From: Channallabes apus
Taxonomy: Eukaryota; Chordata; Actinopteri; Siluriformes; Clariidae
DNA length: 64,000 nt
Direction of reading: 5' to 3'
Assembly: GCA_030522415.1 (NCBI GenBank)
Contig: CM060108.1
Coordinates: forward strand, 54,538,452-54,602,451
The stretch's first letter is position 1. Each line of letters opens with the position of its first letter. The notes below the pieces were generated by a model that worked only from the letters and a program-made list of their open reading frames with translations, was not told where the DNA came from and searched no databases. The position numbers were made by a program, and so were the translations under genes. Positions 52,346 through 63,717 of this stretch are shown here, one piece after another.

Positions 52346-55300
52346 GTATATAATATAAATAGATTTATAAATATATCTGACTCATTCCTCATGCAGTAGT
52401 GTGTGTGTGTGTGTGTGTGTTAGTGATCACAGTGCTGCAGTGAATAAAATGGCCTTTGTTGCCTTTTATGTATAAAATTTTACATTGATGTTATTTTTAT
52501 CTAATAAAACGGTATTGCTTTAGGCTTTCATGGTTATTTATATATGTGTACAGGGTTATTTACAATTTACACATTCTGTACTGGTTTAGCTGGTGAGCTC
52601 TGACTGGTGTCCTGATGATGAGTTACTGGTGTCCTGATGATGAGTTACTGGTGTCCTGATGATGAGTTACTGGTGTCCTGATGATGAGTTACTGGTGTCC
52701 TGATGATGATTTACTGGTGTCCTGATGGGACGTACTGGTGTCCTGATGATGAGTTACTGGTGTCCTGATGATGAGTTACTGGTGTCCTGATGATGAGTTA
52801 CTGGTGTCCTGATGATGAGTTACTGGTGTCCTGATGGGACGTACTGGTGTCTTGATGGGGCGTAATGGTGTCCTGATGGGACGTACTGGTGTCCTGATGA
52901 TGAGTTACTGGTGTCCTGATGGGACGTACTGGTGTCCTGATGGGACGTACTGGTGTCCTGATGGGACGTACTGGTGTCTTGATGGGGCGTAATGGTGTCC
53001 TGATGGGACGTACTGGTGTCCTGATGATGAGTTACTGGTGTCCTGATGGGACGTACTGGTGTCCTGATGGGACGTACTGGTGTCCCGATGATGCGTTACT
53101 GGTGTCCTGATGGGACGTACTGGTGTCCTGATGGGACGTACTGGTGTCCCGATGATGCGTTACTGGTGTCCTGATGGGACGTACTGGTGTCCTGATGATG
53201 AGTTACTGGTGTCCTGATGATGAGTTACTGGTGTCCCGATGATGAGTTACTGCAACATAATGAAGGTTGCAGTAACTCTTTCGAAAAGAATGAAAATAAA
53301 CGGTCACTGCTGACCTTTAAGTGTCTTGATTTGTTTTGGGGTTTAGTTTAAAATGTTTTTTAAACCCTGAAGGACAAGGTAGAGCCAGCCTATCAGTGTT
53401 ATATAGTTATACAGTTTTATTCAGTGTTATGTCCTGGCCAAGAACATCCTTATTTCTGATTGGTTGGCAGTTGTCCTTTTTTATTGTAACTGCAAGTGCA
53501 CCTGTGTAGCCATGACAACACTATTACATTTTAAAGGCTACTGAAACCATTGATGATGATGATGAGGAGGAGGTGAATGGTGGTGGTGTTGGTGATGAAG
53601 ATGGTGATGGTGAAGACGATGATGATAGTGATGAAGATAACAATGATGATGATGGTGGTGGTGATGATGATGGTGGTGATGAAGACGATGATGATGAAGA
53701 TGAAGATGATGGTGGTGGTGATTAAGATGTTGATGAAGATGATGGTGGTGGTGAAGATGATGGTAGTGGTGAAGATGATGGTAGTGGTGATGAAGATGAC
53801 GATGATGGTGGTGATGAAGACGACGATGATGGTGGTGGTGATGAGGGTCATGGTGATGATGAAGGTCATGGTGATGATGAAGGTCATAGTGGTAGTGGTT
53901 GTGGTGATGCTGATACTTTTATGCTTATGGATGATGATGATGATTCTGTTGTTGCTGAAGAAGAAAAGGAAGCTGAGGATGATAATGATGATGGTTTTGA
54001 TGATGATGATTGTGGTGATGAAGGTGATGTTGTTGTGCAGGGCTGCTGTAGAAGATGTAGAGGGAGATGTTGGAGAACTGGAATCCAAACTGGACAAGGT
54101 GAGTGTTGATATTAAATTTGTTTTTATAAGTTCAGTGTGTGAGTGTAACTGTTATAATTGTTTTGGTTTTATTGGTATCAGCTGTCACTGCTCAGCATTT
54201 TCATTTTAATTAAATCTGAACAGCTTCTCTTTGAGAATTTACCAGCTCACACACCTCATGTAGCTCCACTACTTTAAACAATATAATTATAATGAACTGA
54301 AGAGATCCATAGACTCAGTGGCTTCAAGGGTTGCTTCAGTTATTTCTATGGGAAAGATTCCTGGTGTTCAGAGTCGGGTTACACAGCCGCTTCGGTGGAT
54401 TTACTGATCTCCACATTCAGACGATAAAACCACTTGTATGTAGTTCACACCCTGAGGTTACCAGACTTGTCTTAAATCAAACTCTCTGAGACAGTCTAAT
54501 TCACTGACTGTACATGAAGATGTACATCATAACACAGATTCAAATGAGAAGCCAAGGATCCAGCTGCGACAAGCCCTCAGAAGGTGTTTGTAGTATCTGA
54601 CACCGAGCTGTCAGCAGCAAGTGTGTGAGGTAGAGCCTCCAGGGATCAGACTTGTTTCTCCAGCACATCCCACAGACACTCGATCATATTGAGATATGGA
54701 GAATTTGGAGGCCAAGTCGACACCTGAAACTCTCTGTCATGTTCCTCAGTCCGTTCCTGAGCATTGTGTCAGAGTGCTGAAAGAAGTGTATCTTGGGATG
54801 TAACAGTGTTTTGGTAGGTGGTACATGTCAGAGTAACATCTACATGAATGGTAGGACCCAAGGATTCCCAGCAGAACATCGTTCAGAGCATCAAACTGCC
54901 TCCGCCGACTCGCCTAGTCTCTTCCCCTGGTTCATCCGTTAAGTCAGGTCCACCAGGTAAACCACCTCGTTCCATTGCTCCGTGCTTTAGTTCAGATGAT
55001 CATGTGCCAGTTGTAGGAGCTTATGGTGGAGGACACGGGTCAGCATGGACATCCTGATGGCCAAACTGCCATGCTTGGAGTCTGACCATTGCAGATCGGA
55101 AACATCCCAGAAGAGCTGCAGTTATGGACATGCTCTGACCAAGTTGTATAAATGTCACAATCTAGATCTTCACATCAGGGCTAGATCTGACACAAAGTTG
55201 AATCTAACACATCAACATGTGAGATCTGCCTGTTCACCCCCCGCCCCCTGACAGGTGAAGTGTTGGTCATCATCTCATTACACTGGCACCTGTCAGTGTC

Positions 55301-56613
55301 TTTAGTGTCATGAATTATTAATTTATAATTAGCCAGGTAGTGAGTTGTAGCTCAGTGAAAGCTCGGAGATCGTTTCCTGATCATGGTAAAACCCACCCTC
55401 TCTGTGAAACTGAAATTTTCCGTATTTATACGTGTGTTACAGTTGGTGAAACTGAGTATCGGGATGATCGACGCCGGTCGAGTTTATAGTCACGCCAACA
55501 GACAGTTCATTAACGGGATCCGAGATTTAGCTCTGCAGTCCAGCAGAGACGACGTGATCGGGGTGAGAACCACGTTACACTACACGCAGCGCCCCCTGGT
55601 GTCTCATTTCCAGTCGTTGTCCTGACCTCGACTCTGTTTCTGCTCCTCAGTCCAGTTTAGCTGCTTTTGCTGAGACGCTGCAGGAGATGAATAACTACCA
55701 CACAGTGAGTGTGTTTGTGTTAACTTTGTGTGTGCGTTATGATTTTGGATACTGTTAACACACTGCTGTTTATTTCCATTGTAGATCTTGTTCGACCAGG
55801 CCCAGCGATCGGTCAGGTCTCAGCTTCAGACCTTCGTGAAAGAGTGAGTGGTGCAGTCGGTCACCTAAGAACATCGTAAGGGGTTTGAGCTCAACCCCAT
55901 GTGGACGTGATTGTTTTCTTTTCTTGTCAGAGACCTGAGGAAGTTTAAGGAGGTGAAGAAACAGTTTGATAAGGCCAGCGAGGAGAAGGAGGTGGCCCAG
56001 GTGAAAAACGCCCAGGTTCCCCGGAACAAGCCACACGAGGTCGACGAGGCCACCAACCTCCTCACCACCACCCGGAAGTGCTTCCGACACATCTCCCTCG
56101 ACTACGTCCTGCAGGTCAGTGCGGTCACATGGGAGGAGTCACCTGAGGTCACGCAGGGGTCATAACCACAAAACCTTCTGTGTTTCAGATCAACGTTCTT
56201 CAGTCCAAGAAGAGGCTGGAGATCCTCAAATCGGTACGAGTTACACCGAGAGATGAACCGCGCTGTGACTTTAAATCGTTTCTGTCTGTCGGAGTCACAT
56301 CTGTGTGTTGATGTTTCACAGATGCTCTCGTTCATGAGCTCCAACCTGAGCTTCTTCCAGCAGGGATACACACTGTTCAATGACCTGCAGCCCCTGATGA
56401 AGCAGCTCGGGGGACAGGTACACCTGTCTATCTGTCTGTCTGTCTGTCGGTCTCTCAATGTCTCTTTCTTTAGTTATATGTCTGTTCACCTGTCTGTGTG
56501 TCTCTCTCTTTATCTGTCTGTCTCTCTGGGCTACAGCTGGATCAGCTGGTTGTCGATTCAGCAAAGGAGAAAAGAGACATGGAGCAGAAACACTCCGCCA
56601 TCCAGCAGCAGGT

Positions 56614-56644
<31 letters not shown>

Positions 56645-57888
56645 GTACAATATCAGTAATTCTGCTGTTGTGTTTTCTGTTTTTTAAACTAATCTTCTGT
56701 TTCTTTTGGTTTAATGATCATCCTGCTCCAGGCTGCACTGCAGGTAAGACCTGTCTCTCTCTCTCTCTCTTTCTCTCTCTCTCAGTAGGATTCTCAGTAG
56801 GAGCTCTCGTGTTGTGGTGTGTGTGTGTGTGTGTGTGTAGGACTTGTCCTCAGAGGACTGTGGGCTGCAGGTCAGTGTGGACTGTGAGGATGGAGTGATG
56901 ATGGAGGGATATCTCTTCAAACGAGCCAGCAATGCTTTCAAAACCTGGAACAGGTACCATCTGTCTGTCTGTCTATCTGTCTGTCTGTCTGTCTGTCTGT
57001 GTGTTTTTTCATTCCCTTTGCCAATGCACTTTTTCAGTGTGTGTAGCGTTGAATGTGAATGAGATACGGCCCTCAGTGCTGCTTTGCAGAAGTGCTTATT
57101 TCTAGCCAATCAGAACGTAGGGAATGTGATTTCCTGAATGGGTGGACTGAGCCGGAAGGGGCGGGGATATGCAAATGTCCCCAATATCATTGTGTTTCTT
57201 GCCCAGGATGATGTCATATGAGGTGTGAAATGTGAACGGAGTGTTTAAGGATGTTTTTATACAAAAAAGGGAAAAATCTGAAAAGCTGCGCATGTTTTTT
57301 TTTTTTTTTTTTTTAAACACACACACACACACACTGGAGAGCCATATAAAAGAAAATGTCCAAAATGTGAGTTATGGGTAACATGGACCCTTTAAAGCAG
57401 AATGTCTACACTTTAATCACATCCTGACATCACATCACTTCATCTCAAATCCATTGTAGTGGTTTATAGAGCCGACTGTCCAAATACTTATGGACCTGAT
57501 CTGAGTCCAAGTGTCTATCTGTCCTTCTACCTGTTGTTATCAGTTAACGTTATTCCCCAGAATGCCTTTTATAGCTTGTTTGTTTGTTTTTCATCTCACT
57601 CTGTGTTTATTTCTCTGTGATTTGATTTTAAATTAATTTGTTTAATCTTTCAGTTTCATCATCATCACTCGCTTTCTTTTTTTTCTGTTTGTTAGTTCAT
57701 TTCTTTTCCCCATCCCGTGTTGGTCCACCTAAAGAGTGACAGGTACACACTTCACACTCCACTCCTTATAGACTCAGCCCCGACTCTGACTCTGAGGCAG
57801 TGATTAGTGTCCGTTCTCTGTCTGCTCAGGCGCTGGTTCTCCATTCAGCACAATCAGCTCGTCTACCAGAAGAGATTCAGGGTGAGAG

Positions 57889-57922
<34 letters not shown>

Positions 57923-58076
57923 GTTTAAGATGGTTGGATGTGTCCTTATTGCATGTGTGTGTGTGTGTGTTTCAGGATAACCCCACTGTAGTGGTTGAAG
58001 ACCTTCGGCTCTGCACGGTTAAACAGTGTGAGGACGTGGAGCGGCGTTTCTGTTTCGAGGTCGTCTCTCCAAACAA

Positions 58077-58113
<37 letters not shown>

Positions 58114-58209
58114 GCATAACTGTATAATGGGTGTATACAGCTTATTGATAGATGTACTGTATATTAATATGGCTTAATAATTCATGAATGTTGTGTTATT
58201 TGACATGTA

Positions 58210-58257
<48 letters not shown>

Positions 58258-58374
58258 TAGGAGCTGTATGCTGCAGGCTGACTCAGAGAAACTGCGACAG
58301 TTCTGGACCAAAGCTGTACAGAACAGCATCGCTTCAGCGTACAGGGAGAATGGAGACGAACCTGTGGCTGTGAG

Positions 58375-58427
<53 letters not shown>

Positions 58428-61400
58428 TGTGTAACAAATGTGTGTAAACCTGTGACGGTGTTATAACCGTTTATTACTCAGAGGTTGCAGCGCGAGTCGT
58501 CAGCGTCCCTGGGCAGTCTGGACTCTCTGGGTGAGGGTCGCTCTGGACGTACTGACAGTCCTCTACAGCGCGTTCTGTCCATCAGAGGGAACCAGACCTG
58601 CTGCGACTGCGGGGAGGCGGAGCCTCGGTGGGCCAGCATCAACCTGGGCATCACGCTCTGTATCGCCTGTTCCGGCATCCACAGGTGGAGCGACTGCACC
58701 CTCTACTACACCCTCTACTGCTGCCTTTAATACCCCTACACCCCCTACTGCACCCTCTACTACACCCTCTACTACACCCTCTACTGCTGCCTTTAATACC
58801 CCTACACCCACTACTGCACGCTCTACTGCACCCTCTACTACACCCACTACTGCACGCTCTACTGCACCCTCTACTGCACCCACTACTACACCCTCTACTG
58901 CTGCCTTTAATACCCCTACACCCCCTACTGCACCCTCTACTACACCCTCTACTACACCCTCTACTGCTGCCTTTAATACCCCTACACTCACTACTACACC
59001 CTCTACTGCACCCTCTACTACACCCCCTACTGCACGCTCTACTACACCCTCTACTACACCCCCTACTGCACCCTCTACTACACCCCCTACTACACCCTCT
59101 ACTGCACCCCCTACTACTCCCCCTACTGCACCCTCTACTGCACCCTCTACTACACCCCCTACTACACCCTCTACTACACCCCCTACTACACCCTCTACTG
59201 CACCCTCTACTACACCCTCTACTACACCCCCTACTACACCCTCTACTGCACCCACTACTACACCCTCTACTGCACCCCCTACTGCACCCCCTACTGCACC
59301 CCCTACTGCACGCTCTACTGCACCCTCTATTACACCCCCTACTACTCCCCCTACTACTCCCCATACTGCACCCTCTACTACACCCTCTACTGCACCCTCT
59401 ACTACACCCTCTACTGCACCCTCTACTACACCCTCTACTGCACCCTCTACTACACCCTCTACTACACCCCCTACTACACCCACTACTGCACGCTCTACTG
59501 CACCCTCTACTGCACCCTCTACTGCACCCTCTACTACACCCTCTACTACACCCCCTACTACACCCACTACTGCACGCTCTACTGCACCCTCTACTGCACC
59601 CCCTACTACACCCACTACTGCACCCTCTACTGCACCCTCTACTGCACCCTCTACTACACCCTCTACTACACCCTCTACTACACCCCCTACTACACCCACT
59701 ACTGCACGCTCTACTGCACCCTCTACTGCACCCCCTACTACACCCACTACTGCACCCTCTACTGCACCCTCTACTACACCCTCTACTGCACCCTCTACTA
59801 CACCCTCTACTACACCCTCTATTACACCCCCTACTACTCCCCCTACTACTCCCCATACTGCACCCTCTACTACACCCTCTACTGCACCCTCTACTACACC
59901 CTCTACTACACCCTCTACTACACCCCCTACTACACCCACTACTGCACGCTCTACTGCACCCTCTACTGCACCCCCTACTACACCCACTACTGCACCCTCT
60001 ACTGCACCCTCTACTACACCCTCTACTGCACCCTCTACTGCACCCTCTACTACACCCTCTACTACACCCTCTACTACACCCCCTACTACACCCACTACTG
60101 CACGCTCTACTGCACCCTCTACTGCACCCCCTACTACACCCACTACTGCACCCTCTACTGCACCCTCTACTACACCCTCTACTGCACCCTCTACTACACC
60201 CCCTACTACACCCTCTACTACACCCCCTACTACACCCACTACTGCACCCTCTACTGCACCCACTACTACACCCTCTACTACACCCTATACTGCACCCTCT
60301 ACTGCACCCTCTACTACTCCCCCTACTACTCCCTATACTGCACCCTCTACTACACCCTCTACTACACCCCCTACTACACCCACTACTGCACGCTCTACTG
60401 CACCCTCTACTGCACCCACTACTACACCCTCTACTGCACGCTCTACTGCACCCTCTACTGCACCCACTACTACACCCTCTACTACACCCTCTACTGCACC
60501 CTCTACTACACCCCCTACTGCACGCTCTACTGCACCCTCTACTGCACCCCCTACTACACCCCCTACTACTCCCTATACTGCACCCTCTACTGCACCCTCT
60601 ACTGCACCCTCTACTACACCCTCTACTACACCCCCTACTACACCCACTACTGCACCCTCTACTGCACCCTCTACTACACCCTCTACTACACCCCCTACTA
60701 CACCCTCTACTACACCCCCTACTACACCCACTACTGCACCCTCTACTACACCCCCTACTACTCCCTATACTGCACCCTCTACTACAACCTCTACTACACC
60801 CTATACTGCACCCTCTACTGCACCCTCTACTACACCCTCTACTACACCCCCTACTACACCCCCTACTACACCCCCTACTGCACGCTCTACTGCACCCTCT
60901 ACTGCACCCTCTACTACACCCCCTACTACACCCTCTACTACACCCCCTACTACACCCCCTACTACTCCCTATACTGCACCCTCTACTACAACCTCTACTA
61001 CACCCTATACTGCACCCTCTACTGCACCCTCTACTACAACCCCTACTACTCCCTATACTGCACCCTCTACTACAACCTCTACTACACCCTCTACTACAAC
61101 CCCTACTACTCCCTATACTGCACCCTCTACTACAACCTCTACTACACCCTCTACTACAACCCCTACTACTCCCTATACTGCACCCTCTACTACACTCTCT
61201 ACTGCACCCTCTACTACAACCCCTACTACTCCCTATACTGCACCCTCTACTACACCCTCTACTACACCCCCTACTACTCCCTCTACTACTCCCTATACTG
61301 CACCCTCTACTACACCCCCTACTACTCCCTATATTGCACCCTCTACTACACCCCCTACTGCACCCTCTACTACAACCCCTACTACTCCCTATACTGCACC

Positions 61401-63526
61401 CTCTACTACACCCTCTACTACACCCCCTACTACACCCCCTACTACTCCCCCTACTGCACCCTCTACTACACCCCCTACTACTCCCTATATTGCACCCTCT
61501 ACTACCCCCTCTACTACACCCCCTACTACACCCTCTACTACACCCCCTACTACACCCTCTACTACACCCCCTACTACACCCTCTACTACACCCCCTACTA
61601 CTCCCTATACTACACCCTCTACTACACCCCCTACTACTCCCTATACTACACCCCCTACTTCACTCTCTACTACTCCCTATACTACACCCACTACTACACC
61701 CCCTACTACTCCCTATACTACACCCTCTACTACACCCCCTACTACTCCCTATACTACACCCCCTACTTCACTCTCTACTACTCCCTATACTACACCCACT
61801 ACTACACCCCCTACTACACCCCCTACTACACCCCCTACTACTCCCTATACTACACCCTCTACTACACCCCCTACTACACCCTCTACTACACCCACTACTG
61901 CACCCTCTACTGCTGCTTTTAATACCGCTACACACTCTGCTATATAATCTAGTATACCTGAAACTCTCCTACATTCTTTTCCAAACCATCTATGCCTCCT
62001 ATAATGTCTTTTTTGTCCCTGTAACCAGCAGTCTAAGGCGGAGATCTTTATTGATTCAGCGTCGGCTGTGAATTTTATTGACAACCCTTTAGTAAGGGAA
62101 TTATTCTCACCTGCTGAATCTCTTTTGCACCCTATTCCTTACTTTGTTCGTCAATTTGAAGTCCAGAAATGATGGGCTTTCTCCGACCCATCAGCATGGT
62201 CCTGACACCTAATCTAGGTGGAATCTGACACTCTTCATAGGGCATGTCACTGTCCACGTTTGCTGATGAGGTGGAGGATGGGGGGGGGGGTTCCTCGAGT
62301 TCAGCATATGGTACACCGCTATCACAGGATCTGGCAGAAGACAAGTCAGCTTTGTTACCAACAGCACACAGAGGCTCCCAAATACCAATAAGAGATGATG
62401 TCCAGGCCCGAGCCTTTGGCAGAGACTGTGGGTCTGTTTGCCAACAAATTACACTTTTAATACTGCTACACCTTTTGCTATTGTTAATAGAAGAGGACAA
62501 GGGAATATTACTCCCAGTAACACACCTGCACTCTCTGCTACATTATTCCTGATGTGACTTTATAATGTTTCCTCCAGGAGTTTAGGGGTTCATAACTCCA
62601 AGGTGAGATCACTGACCCTCGACTCATGGGAACCCGAACTTCTTAAGGTGAGTGTCACAGGATCTCAAATGTATTCAGTTTAATTTGTTTTTAGAACTTT
62701 GGAACTTAAACTTGTGTACTGTTTGGTGTATTCATGTTTTTATTAGTTTTATCAGTTTTGTTATTATTCTGACCTGCTATTAAACATGGATTCGTGTTGT
62801 AGCTGATGTGTGAGCTGGGTAATGAGCTGATTAATCAGATCTATGAGGCCCGCAGAGCAGAACTTGGGTGGAGGAAACCACAGCCTGGAGACTCCAGGTA
62901 CTCAACACTGTCTTTAGCCTCCGCCTTATGCACCTCCTCTTGGTGTTCTCTTCTTAAGCGCCTTGTGGAACGTGATATGAGTGTGGCAGGAGAACAATGT
63001 GTCAGGACTGGGCTATATTCCCTTAACTGATTGCCCTCTTATTTATTAAAAGAAATGTATATGTAGACAGACATTAAGTGTATTAAATAACAAAGTCAGT
63101 TAAATAGTGAATGTGTGTGATCCAGGCAAGATATCGAGGCCTACATCCGGGCCAAGTACGTGGAGAAGAGGTTTGTGCGAAAGCAAGACTCTCAGGAGCA
63201 AAGGTCAAAGGTCATGACGCTAAGTAAACATGACAAGCATCTAAAGGGAAGCGTAGAGTTCCTGCCTCCTCGACCGCCCCCTCCCACTCCTAAAATCCGC
63301 CCCGCCTCCAACACCACTGGTGGGTGTGTTTACCTTTCAGCTACCTTTTAATTTTATTCTAACCAGATGTTTGTAGCGTGTGATGTTGCACTAATGATAC
63401 TTGTATACTCTGGATGATGAACAGCACCCCTCAGTGGACAGGAGGCACGACGCGACTCGCTCTTCTGCCCCGATGAGCTTGATTCCCTTTTTTCCTACTT
63501 TGACACATCATCAAAACTGAGGAGTT
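52197..63526 (+). CDS. acap: ACAP-family ArfGAP (BAR-PH-ArfGAP-ankyrin), acap1/acap3-like, 3' end outside window
   Basis: Exons: 52197-52249, 54041-54098, 55443-55562, 55651-55704, 55785-55843, 55931-56114, 56189-56233, 56322-56417, 56537-56611, 56732-56743, 56841-56953, 57830-57881, 57976-58076, 58261-58369, 58482-58684, 62578-62647, 62803-62897, 63126-63319, 63425-63526. All have GT-AG borders and compatible phases. Order: BAR domain (VDFEECLKDSPRFR to KEKRDMEQKHSAIQQQ), PH domain (GVMMEGYLFKRASNAFKTWN to LRQFWTKAVQNSI), ArfGAP zinc finger (CCDCGEAEPRW, CIACSGIHR, with the catalytic Arg), KVRSLTLDSWEPELLKLMCE, then a Pro-rich linker and RRDSLFCPDELDSLFSYFD. ACAPs sense membrane curvature and phosphoinositides and stimulate GTP hydrolysis on Arf6 in endocytic recycling. 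RRDSLFCPDELDSLF and the microexon suggest ACAP3; the N-terminus and INQIYEAR suggest ACAP1. The ankyrin repeats lie beyond 64 kb. The start could be the ATG at 52197 or 52203. Confidence 0.95.
52603..53252. repeat. Minisatellite, 21/22-bp unit, about 30 copies
   Basis: Two unit forms alternate: ACTGGTGTCCTGATGATGAGTT (22 bp) and ACTGGTGTCCTGATGGGACG plus T (21 bp), with rarer GGGGCGTA and CCCGATGATGCG variants. Blocks such as three GGGACGT units followed by a GGGGCGTA unit occur twice, showing duplication of multi-unit segments. Confidence 0.92.
53545..54035. repeat. (GATGGTGGTGATGAA)-type trinucleotide array
   Basis: A compound GAT/GGT/GAA array of about 490 bp with period three and local repeats such as GAAGATGATGGTAGTGGT. 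It ends about 5-10 bp before the AG of exon 2, leaving a short polypyrimidine-poor acceptor context. Confidence 0.9.
54540..55245. repeat. Interspersed repeat in ACAP intron 2
   Basis: Phrases such as ACACTCGATCATATTGAGAT, CATCGTTCAGAGCATCAAAC, CTGCCTCCGCCGACTCGCC and CCATTGCTCCGTGC are typical of a high-copy fish repeat. Its short open frames have no known domain. Class not determined. Confidence 0.45.
56732..56743 (+). CDS. acap: 12-nt microexon of the ACAP gene
   Basis: CTGCTCCAG|GCTGCACTGCAG|GTAAGACC encodes AALQ in phase between QQQ (exon 9) and DLSSEDC (exon 11). Mammalian ACAP3 has a comparable short TLLQ insert between BAR and PH, which supports it as real. It may be alternatively spliced. 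Confidence 0.7.
56954..57829 (+). other. ACAP intron 11, no gene
   Basis: Contains (CTGT)n at 56960-57000, a T run followed by (CA)n near 57300-57335, and otherwise unique sequence. No coding segment or RNA gene is supported. Confidence 0.6.
58209..58256 (+). repeat. (GT)n immediately upstream of ACAP exon 14
   Basis: About 22 GT units end four bases before the GTAG acceptor of exon 14 (58261). Confidence 0.95.
58376..58424 (+). repeat. (CA)n immediately downstream of ACAP exon 14
   Basis: About 24 CA units start six bases after the exon 14 donor; they are complementary to the GT array on the other side of the exon. Confidence 0.95.
58692..61920. repeat. 3.2-kb minisatellite, 12-bp unit, about 265 copies, ACAP intron 15
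   Basis: The unit is close to CTACTACACCCT with TACTGCAC, CCCC and CCAT variants. Both ends carry CTGCTGC(C/T)TTTAATACC, which also recurs inside the first 300 bp, so the array began as a longer higher-order unit. The plus strand is almost free of G outside TGCA; the minus strand has GGG every 12 nt. Frames stay open for over 1100 codons because 12 is a multiple of three; they are not genes. Confidence 0.97.
62028..62170 (+). pseudogene. Ty3/gypsy protease-like fragment in ACAP intron 15
   Basis: The plus strand reads SKAEIFIDSASAVNFIDNPL, then VRELFSPAESLLHPIPYF, resembling the aspartic-protease start of a fish gypsy pol (D-S-x-S then NFI). It ends in a stop near 62170. No other retroelement part is attached. 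Confidence 0.45.
62132..62500 (-). other. Unassigned 122-codon open frame on the minus strand
   Basis: The frame reads KADLSSARSCDSGVPYAELE, EPPPPSSTSS, ANVDSDMPYEECQIPPRLGV and MGRRKPIISGLQIDEQSKE. The composition looks protein-like rather than random, but no family is recognised and no splice context is evident. It may be part of an old transposon. Confidence 0.3.
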
Positions 63527-63717
63527 GTAAGTACAGGATGTTATTAATCAACATTAGAAATGATTGTGAATGTACTCTAAACTCTTTGAATTGTTCATAT
63601 TAGCAGTGAGGTAGAACTTGTTTTACCCAATTATCATTAGAGTAACCCCTTGACCGTAGAGTTAACCAATCAGCATTAGGAGCTCATTAGCACGAGAACT
63701 GCATTAATACAGATTAT

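Larger units (their letters stand above)
52250..54040 (+). other. ACAP intron 1 with two tandem-repeat arrays
   Basis: The intron holds (AAT)n and (GT)n microsatellites, a 21/22-bp minisatellite (52603-53252) and a GAT-rich array (53545-54035) that runs up to the exon 2 acceptor. No other gene is supported; the long frames here are low-complexity translations. Confidence 0.8.

Noticed and set aside
53531..54209. Long frames rich in Asp, Val/Met or Ile/Thr over the GAT array
   Set aside because: Low-complexity translation of a trinucleotide repeat in ACAP intron 1; only 54041-54098 is coding, as exon 2.
58531..62071. Plus-strand open frames of 1138 and 1147 codons (Pro-Thr-Ser-rich mucin-like, and Leu-His-Pro repeats) and a minus frame of 566 codons
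   Set aside because: They are translations of a 12-bp minisatellite, open in several frames on both strands because 12 is divisible by three. The region lies between two ACAP exons with good splice sites.
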